From an uncultured bacterium (lineage in GTDB: Bacteria; Bacillota; Clostridia; Christensenellales; Borkfalkiaceae): a stretch of DNA of 9,616 bases. Both the position numbers and the translations under genes were made by a program. The DNA lies in NCBI GenBank assembly GCA_934871445.1, contig CAKXBD010000082.1, positions 1 through 9,616 on the forward strand. The letters are read 5' to 3'. Below the pieces are notes generated by a model. The model was given only the letters and a program-made list of their open reading frames with translations, was not told where the DNA came from and made no database searches. Shown here piece by piece: positions 5,471-9,616 of the stretch; the stretch's first letter is position 1; each line of letters begins with the position of its first letter.

Positions 5471-6534
5471 CCGTCAACAGAGCCGTAAACAGGACTACCG
5501 TATTCGGGATATTGCGGCGGTTCGGTCGGAAGTCCCTGAATATAATCTATGAGGAAATAGCAGCCGAGCCCGACGGCAAAAGCGACGGCAATCGTCAGCC
5601 ACTGCTTCCAGCCGAACAGGAATTTTCGGGTATAGACGATACTGAGAATGATCGCTCCGATAATAACCAGGGCATAGGATAAAAGTTCTCCGCCCCACAA
5701 AGCGGTCATCAGAACGGTATAGGCGGGAATCATGGTCTTATAGCCGAACCAGGAATCGGAGTTCTGCTCCGAATCTTCACTCTTTTCAAAGCGCACGAGG
5801 GAAAAGAGCAGGGCGTAACAGACCGCGCCCGAAACCGCGGGAACGAGAATTTTCGTCGGCGTTATCAGGGAGCTATATATCTCCTTTCCTGCAATCAAGC
5901 GGGAAATATTGTCCGCCCAATCGATAAATATGGAATAAATAATATAATTTCTCACATCCACTTTGTCTTCGAGTTTCGGGAAAAAGCCGCTCAAAAGCCC
6001 CACGAACAGGCAGAGAATGAACGTATAAAAGACCATGAACACGATTCCGTCCACGACGCGGTTGGCGCGGGAGAACGCGAAGGCGTTGACTCCGTAGAGG
6101 CACACCGCGAGAAAGGCGCTCAAAAAATATCCCGAGACGAAATAGATAAGATTATAAGGATTTTCGCGGACGACAACGGACAAAAAGCCCAGCCAATACG
6201 AAAGCGTATACGGGATAAAAACGAGGAGAAGTCCCACCAGAGTTTTAACGAGGTAAATTTTTTCCCGCTTAATCGGCAGGGAATAAAATGCGTCTACGCT
6301 CCGCTTGTTCATTTTGAAGGAGTACATGAGGATCGGAGCGACGATGCAGAGAATACAAAGCTCTATCATGACCGTTTGAAGGGGCGGGGTGTTGATGACT
6401 ACGGAATTCTCTCCGTATCGGGAGACGGGCTCGAAATAAGAAAGCACAACGAGATACAAACCCGCCGAAATCGCAGTCAGAATCACCAACGGCCAAAAAT
6501 TCTTTTTGAGTTCGTAAATAAAGTAGCGTTTCAT
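5434..6534 (-). CDS. ABC-2 type exporter permease
   Basis: This is the membrane subunit of an ABC exporter partnered with the ATPase encoded just upstream. The 366 residues have about eight or nine hydrophobic segments (roughly 14-33, 54-72, 96-118, 128-150, 162-184, 228-248, 268-302 possibly as two, and 311-330). A cytoplasmic loop, MNKRSVDAFYSLPIKREKIY (75-94), is typical of the permeases of GntR-controlled ABC operons. The ATG at 6534 overlaps the ATPase stop as ATGA, so translation is coupled. An upstream in-frame start at 6564 is unlikely. After the last segment comes a Pro/Tyr-rich tail (about 335-350). The final 15 residues or so are encoded by the last unit of a 37-bp tandem repeat, so the natural C-terminus has probably been replaced or extended. 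The substrate is unknown; relatives handle peptides, lipids or antimicrobial agents. Confidence 0.88.
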   Translation of the reverse strand: MKRYFIYELKKNFWPLVILTAISAGLYLVVLSYFEPVSRYGENSVVINTPPLQTVMIELCILCIVAPILMYSFKMNKRSVDAFYSLPIKREKIYLVKTLVGLLLVFIPYTLSYWLGFLSVVVRENPYNLIYFVSGYFLSAFLAVCLYGVNAFAFSRANRVVDGIVFMVFYTFILCLFVGLLSGFFPKLEDKVDVRNYIIYSIFIDWADNISRLIAGKEIYSSLITPTKILVPAVSGAVCYALLFSLVRFEKSEDSEQNSDSWFGYKTMIPAYTVLMTALWGGELLSYALVIIGAIILSIVYTRKFLFGWKQWLTIAVAFAVGLGCYFLIDYIQGLPTEPPQYPEYGSPVYGSVDGLTAGISSSPRR

Positions 6535-7409
6535 TTCAGATACCCCCTGCTTTCCACTTCGCATGAGAAAAGTTCCTCGAAATCGACGGGAATTTCCTCG
6601 ATAAACAGCGGATTCAGTGCCCGAAGTTTCGCTTCGATTTCCTCCGCGTTCCCCCTCGCCACGATTCGGACGACCCGACCCGTTCGGTTAAAGGACAGGC
6701 AGTCGAATCCGAGTATTTCTTCGTCAATCTCCGTTTCGTATGCCGCTTGGAATTTATGGATTTTATTCAAGTCCGCTTCGATTTCTCCCGAACAGGTAAT
6801 CGTCTGATGGTCCAAAAGCCCGTAGCTGTCGCAAATGTCTTCGAGCTCGCGCAGGGAATGGCTGGATATGATTACCGCCGTGCCCGTCTCTTCCACGAGG
6901 TCGATGACTCCGCGCTTGAATACCAGCCGCGCGAGCGGGTCCAGCCCGTCGAACGCTTCGTCTAAAAGCAGATATTTCGGCTTCACCGCCAGCGCCAGAG
7001 AAACGAACACTTGACGTTTCATTCCCTTGGAAAAGTTGCGTATCGGCGCTTTCGGGTTGAGCTTGAATTTGTCCAAATATTCCGAGTACGTCCTCTCGTC
7101 GAAATTATAAAAGCTCTTATACATCTCCGCAAGTCCTTTACTGCTCAGATTGGGCGTATAAAAGGGATCGTCGGGAAGGAAAAAGAGCTTTTTCTTGGCG
7201 TTTTCGTTCTCGTACACGCTTTCGCCGTCAATTAAAATCTCCCCTTCGTCCGCTTTCAGAACACCCGACATCAGCCTTAACAGCGTCGATTTTCCCGCGC
7301 CGTTGATTCCTACAAGACCAAACACCGACCCGTCCCCGATGTCCAGCCCCACGTCTTTTAATACGGTGGTCTTTCCGTATCTCTTTGTCAATCCTCTGAT
7401 CTCTATCAT
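6531..7409 (-). CDS. ABC exporter ATP-binding protein (YtrB/BcrA-like)
   Basis: This is the cytoplasmic ATPase that powers the downstream permease (292 residues). It has Walker A GINGAGKST (34-42), Walker B YLLLDEAFDGLD (146-157) and the switch His184 in SSHS. The Q-loop region reads LFFLPDDPFY, lacking the usual Gln, and the signature is FSKGMKRQ (126-133) in place of LSGGQ. Both are familiar in the YtrB/BcrA-type subfamily. A C-terminal domain follows from about 205. A TTG start at 7433 is possible, but the ATG at 7409 matches the family N-terminus (MIEIRGLTKRYG). Its ribosome binding site GGAGGT lies at 7427-7422, 12 nt away, rather far. The stop overlaps the permease start. The gap of 144 nt to gntR (7410-7553) shows no hairpin terminator and no convincing gene. 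Confidence 0.93.
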   Translation of the reverse strand: MIEIRGLTKRYGKTTVLKDVGLDIGDGSVFGLVGINGAGKSTLLRLMSGVLKADEGEILIDGESVYENENAKKKLFFLPDDPFYTPNLSSKGLAEMYKSFYNFDERTYSEYLDKFKLNPKAPIRNFSKGMKRQVFVSLALAVKPKYLLLDEAFDGLDPLARLVFKRGVIDLVEETGTAVIISSHSLRELEDICDSYGLLDHQTITCSGEIEADLNKIHKFQAAYETEIDEEILGFDCLSFNRTGRVVRIVARGNAEEIEAKLRALNPLFIEEIPVDFEELFSCEVESRGYLK

Positions 7410-7553
7410 TTTTGTAACTTGACCTCCCATCAACAGAGTCTGTTCACATTTATGAAAACTCGCTCTTATTCTCTTTGAAAATCAAACATTTCGGGAAACA
7501 TGCGTAAAAACACATATGCCCGAACGCCGCGAAAAATTCTTCGGATTTCCCTT

Positions 7554-7907
7554 TCAGTCTTTTTCCGAATACACCTCGTCGAGCGTTGCTTCCATCTCCT
7601 CGCGCGTATATCCCGCCCGCCGAAAATTTTCAAGCTGTACCCTCAATTCCTCTATGCGCTCCTTCTGCCCCGCGTCCGTATAGTCCGCATACGCGCCCTT
7701 CTTCGGCAAAATACGGATATAGCCTTCCTTCTCTAACTCCGAATACGCGCGCTCCACTGTGTTGGGATTGATTCCCAGTTCCAGCGCCAAAGCTCGACAG
7801 GAAGGCAATTTCTCTCCGTACTTAATCGCTCCCAAACGAATGAGCTTCTCATACTCGGAAACAATATTTGCGTATACATTTTGTTTTCCCGTCAGTCGGA
7901 TTTTCAT
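7554..7907 (-). CDS. GntR-family repressor, YtrA subfamily
   Basis: This is a 117-residue DNA-binding regulator. The winged helix-turn-helix covers roughly residues 8-75. The GntR core LPSCRALALELGINPNTVERAYSELEKEGYI is visible at 34-64, followed by the wing (ILPKKGAY). Only about 40 residues remain after it, which is the hallmark of the YtrA subgroup: a short helical dimerisation tail and no ligand-binding domain. YtrA-type regulators usually repress their own ABC operon and respond to cell-envelope antibiotics. Here gntR is first in a minus-strand operon with an ABC ATPase and permease. The ATG at 7907 is preceded by a modest site (AAGGG or AAAGAAG). A consensus promoter and a four-box repeat lie directly upstream, consistent with autoregulation. 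The inducing signal is unknown. Confidence 0.93.
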   Translation of the reverse strand: MKIRLTGKQNVYANIVSEYEKLIRLGAIKYGEKLPSCRALALELGINPNTVERAYSELEKEGYIRILPKKGAYADYTDAGQKERIEELRVQLENFRRAGYTREEMEATLDEVYSEKD

Positions 7908-7919
7908 TTACTTCTTTCC

Positions 7920-7955
7920 CTTCTTGTATTATCTGTATTTTCTGTACTATCTGTA
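7920..7955 (-). promoter_or_regulatory. Putative operator: four 9-bp direct repeats
   Basis: TGTA on the plus strand recurs with an exact 9-bp period, ending at 7928, 7937, 7946 and 7955. The units are CTTCTTGTA, TTATCTGTA, TTTTCTGTA and CTATCTGTA. On the transcribed minus strand they read TACAGATA-like and span the start site to the ribosome binding site of gntR. The position is ideal for repression by the YtrA-type regulator, but direct repeats are unusual for a GntR dimer, which normally binds inverted repeats. The role is inferred. Confidence 0.6.
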
Positions 7956-7958
7956 TTA

Positions 7959-7987
7959 AATATAACATAAAAATTTTTCTTTGTCAA
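7959..7987 (-). promoter_or_regulatory. Sigma-A promoter of the gntR-ABC operon
   Basis: On the minus strand, TTGACA (7987-7982), 17 nt, then TATATT (7964-7959): one mismatch from consensus with ideal spacing. Start expected near 7952, inside the 9-bp repeat boxes, leaving a leader of about 45 nt. It lies in a very AT-rich stretch. Bases 7988-8095 upstream show no gene. Confidence 0.85.
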
Positions 7988-8095
7988 GAGTTTTTCAAAA
8001 AATTTTCAAAAAAATATTTGTCGTAGAGAACGAGTAAGGCGGAAAATAGGCGAATAACTCGTATTCTTTATTTGCGAAAGATTGTTTTTTATATC

Positions 8096-8135
8096 AAAAA
8101 AGCCATACGATTTTGAAATTAGTCGTATGGTTTTT
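8096..8135. terminator. Bidirectional terminator after the glycosyltransferase gene
   Basis: CCATACGA (8103-8110) pairs with TCGTATGG (8123-8130) around a 12-nt loop. An A run (8096-8101) lies on the left and a T run (8131-8135) on the right, so a U tract follows the stem in either direction. It sits about 30 nt beyond the glycosyltransferase stop and insulates that operon from the gntR operon. Confidence 0.85.
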
Positions 8136-8165
8136 AAGATAAAATTTGATTAAGTCAATCTTTTT

Positions 8166-9197
8166 TCAACTGCATTTTAATTTTTTGCGGAAAAATTTAT
8201 ATCCCAGCCATGTCGCTTTCCCTTGCAGCTTAAACGGCAGCCAATTCACTATGCTCGTATATGTATGGTATTTCAAATAGCTATACAGTTTCTTATCCCT
8301 TTCCTTTATGTACGACCAAAGCTCTTTCAGCTCCCTTTTCCTTCTCTTTACTTCATCTTTCCCCGCCGATGTAAACGTCACCGTCAACGTCATCACCACT
8401 GCTAAATCGTGTAGCATGTATCTTCTCAATCCCTTCGGGAAAAGCTTTATTTCACTGTACGTATATGCCTCTATCAGCTCTTTCATCACTCGGATTTGCT
8501 GTAAATACCTCTTTGTGATATTCTCCGCGCTCACCGATTGCTCCTTTCTTCCGATATAATACCTGTATAGCGGTATTTCCATATAGCTCAGCTTCTCCAT
8601 ATACGGCAGCGGTTTATACGCAAAGATATTATCCACATAAAACGTATGCTCCGGCAATACCGTTTTACTTTCCTTAAGTTTCTCTGTACGATATACGAGC
8701 GCATGCATAAGAAGTACAGACGAGGTATGAAAGCGTTTTACCTCTTCCCACGTAAACAAGTCCTTTTTCGGGAAGTTTTTCCGAAAGCTCCTTTCATATC
8801 TATCCCCTGTACTCACCTTTTCGTACACGAAATCGGTAATATATACATCGGGAAGCTTTTTCTCGTTTATATCGCGCTTTATCCTGTCCGTCAGCGTTTT
8901 CAACGCTTCCTTATCCAACCAATCGTCCGAATCCACCACCTTATAGTACAGCCCCGTCGCCTCCTCCAAGCCTTTATTCACTCCCGAGCCGTGGCCTCCG
9001 TTTTCCTTATGCACTACCTTAATTATATCCGGATATTCCCTTTCATATCTATCCCCTATAATTCCCGTATTATCCGTTGACCCGTCGTCTATCAAAATAA
9101 TCTCGCAGTCGGTTCCCGCACTCAACAGGCTCTCCACGCATCTCGACAGATATTCCTCCGAATTATAGCACGGCACTGCAAACGTTACTAGCTTCAT
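8166..9197 (-). CDS. Glycosyltransferase family 2 (GT-A fold)
   Basis: This is a 343-residue GT2 enzyme that transfers a sugar from a nucleotide donor to an envelope lipid or polysaccharide acceptor. The start MKLVTFAVPCYNSEEYL is typical. Donor-binding residues follow: IDDGSTDNT (36-44), GGHGSGVNKG (67-76) and the metal-binding DXD-type motif VDSDDW (88-93). The C-terminal half is basic and helical with no clear membrane segment, unlike GtrB-type enzymes. The frame is open to 9356, but family alignment supports the ATG at 9197. That ATG overlaps the upstream GtrA-like stop as ATGA, with GAGGAG only 2 nt away, so coupled translation is likely. Base composition is clearly lower in GC than in the genes to the left, which is common for surface-polysaccharide genes and could reflect transfer. 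The acceptor is unknown. Confidence 0.92.
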   Translation of the reverse strand: MKLVTFAVPCYNSEEYLSRCVESLLSAGTDCEIILIDDGSTDNTGIIGDRYEREYPDIIKVVHKENGGHGSGVNKGLEEATGLYYKVVDSDDWLDKEALKTLTDRIKRDINEKKLPDVYITDFVYEKVSTGDRYERSFRKNFPKKDLFTWEEVKRFHTSSVLLMHALVYRTEKLKESKTVLPEHTFYVDNIFAYKPLPYMEKLSYMEIPLYRYYIGRKEQSVSAENITKRYLQQIRVMKELIEAYTYSEIKLFPKGLRRYMLHDLAVVMTLTVTFTSAGKDEVKRRKRELKELWSYIKERDKKLYSYLKYHTYTSIVNWLPFKLQGKATWLGYKFFRKKLKCS

Positions 9198-9616
9198 TTC
9201 TCCTCGCCCTCGGTCTTTGCTTTCTTCGCTTCGCCTTCCGGAAACACAATCTTGAAAATAGGGAAGAAGATGACCATGGAAATTCCTCCCACTACTACCG
9301 TATTGATGACCTGATACAACGCATTCGGCAGATGTTCCGCTGCCAGCGGCAGCCATAAACTATTTAACGCCGTCGTCGCAAACGTGATCAATACCCACGC
9401 GATAAAATACCACATGATCTGGAATGGTATATTCCCCTTCGATTTATACGTGATATTCCTTTGCAGAGGAAAATTGATACACTGGGCCAAAAACGAACCT
9501 ATCCAGAAGGAGATCGTATACCCTAAACCTCCTCCGATAATCACTTCTCCCGCAGCGTTATACGCAGGCGCAAACCCGATTATCGTCCATTTCACTCCCC
9601 ACGGCAACTCTATCCC
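9194..9616 (-). CDS. GtrA-like membrane protein, 5' end cut by the window
   Basis: The frame stays open to the right edge, so the true start lies beyond 9616. The visible 140 or so residues are hydrophobic, with about three or four membrane segments and a charged cytoplasmic tail (PEGEAKKAKTEGEEK). The block SFLAQCINFPLQRNITYKSK matches the conserved 'N-F-x-x-x-R-x-x-x-F/Y' region of the GtrA family (PF04138). These are small four-helix proteins thought to flip or organise polyprenyl-phosphate-linked sugars. The stop overlaps the start of the GT2 gene by 4 nt, the usual GtrA-glycosyltransferase pairing. A TTG at 9607 could be read as a start, but the frame continues upstream and the family needs more N-terminal sequence. 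Family assignment is likely; the partner sugar is unknown. Confidence 0.75.
   Translation of the reverse strand, partial: GIELPWGVKWTIIGFAPAYNAAGEVIIGGGLGYTISFWIGSFLAQCINFPLQRNITYKSKGNIPFQIMWYFIAWVLITFATTALNSLWLPLAAEHLPNALYQVINTVVVGGISMVIFFPIFKIVFPEGEAKKAKTEGEEK

Noticed and set aside
7410..7553. 21-codon ORF or attenuator between gntR and the ATPase gene
   Set aside because: The ORF (ATG in the stretch near 7517) lacks a ribosome site and has an odd Cys/Phe-rich composition; no stable hairpin followed by a U tract was found.
8020..8085. Inverted repeat ACGAGT...ACTCGT upstream of the gntR promoter
   Set aside because: Only 6 bp arms with a loop of more than 20 nt and no further symmetry; expected by chance in AT-rich intergenic DNA.

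Overview
The window reads as chromosomal DNA from a Bacillota (Firmicutes), most likely a Clostridia-type anaerobe. The reasons are an ECF-type biotin S-component (BioY), a YtrA-type GntR regulator driving an ABC-2 exporter, a PflX-type radical SAM protein, an ABC-F ATPase, strong AGGAG-like ribosome binding sites and near-consensus TTGACA-N17-TATAAT promoters. Base composition is uneven. The left two thirds are fairly GC-rich (line 1381-1440 has 40 G+C of 60). The glycosyltransferase region is clearly AT-richer (line 8461-8520 has 23 of 60). No rRNA, tRNA, CRISPR, transposase or phage gene was seen.

Layout. (1) 1-170 holds a 71-bp tandem repeat and no gene. (2) 172-2070 is a minus-strand operon, metK (SAM synthetase) followed 18 nt later by bioY (biotin uptake). 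It has a consensus promoter at 2042-2070, a roughly 79-nt structured leader and an intrinsic terminator that overlaps the bioY stop codon. (3) Divergent from metK is a plus-strand PflX-like radical SAM gene (2132-3001). Its extended -10 promoter lies so close to the ATG that the mRNA is predicted to be leaderless. (4) 3002-3258 carries a short repeat and a probable 46-residue helical protein on the minus strand. (5) 3259-5148 is an ABC-F ATPase on the plus strand, ended by a 14-bp hairpin. (6) 5183-5433 has no gene and holds a 37-bp tandem repeat that runs into the 3' end of the next gene. (7) 5434-7987 is a minus-strand operon, gntR (YtrA type) -> ABC ATPase -> ABC-2 permease, with a consensus promoter and four exact 9-bp-period TGTA boxes at the start site. 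(8) 8103-9616 is a minus-strand pair, GtrA-like membrane protein (cut by the window edge) -> GT2 glycosyltransferase, ended by a bidirectional terminator.

How the parts connect. MetK makes the SAM that radical SAM enzymes consume, including biotin synthase and the divergent neighbour, so the left half looks like a SAM/biotin cofactor neighbourhood. The right half is envelope-related: a self-regulated exporter and a lipid-linked sugar transfer/flipping pair. I see no clear new defence or mobile system. The most interesting signals are regulatory or small: the metK leader, the leaderless radical SAM gene, the hidden small ORF, the 9-bp operator array, and T-poor tandem repeats at gene 3' ends, one of which has become part of the permease C-terminus.
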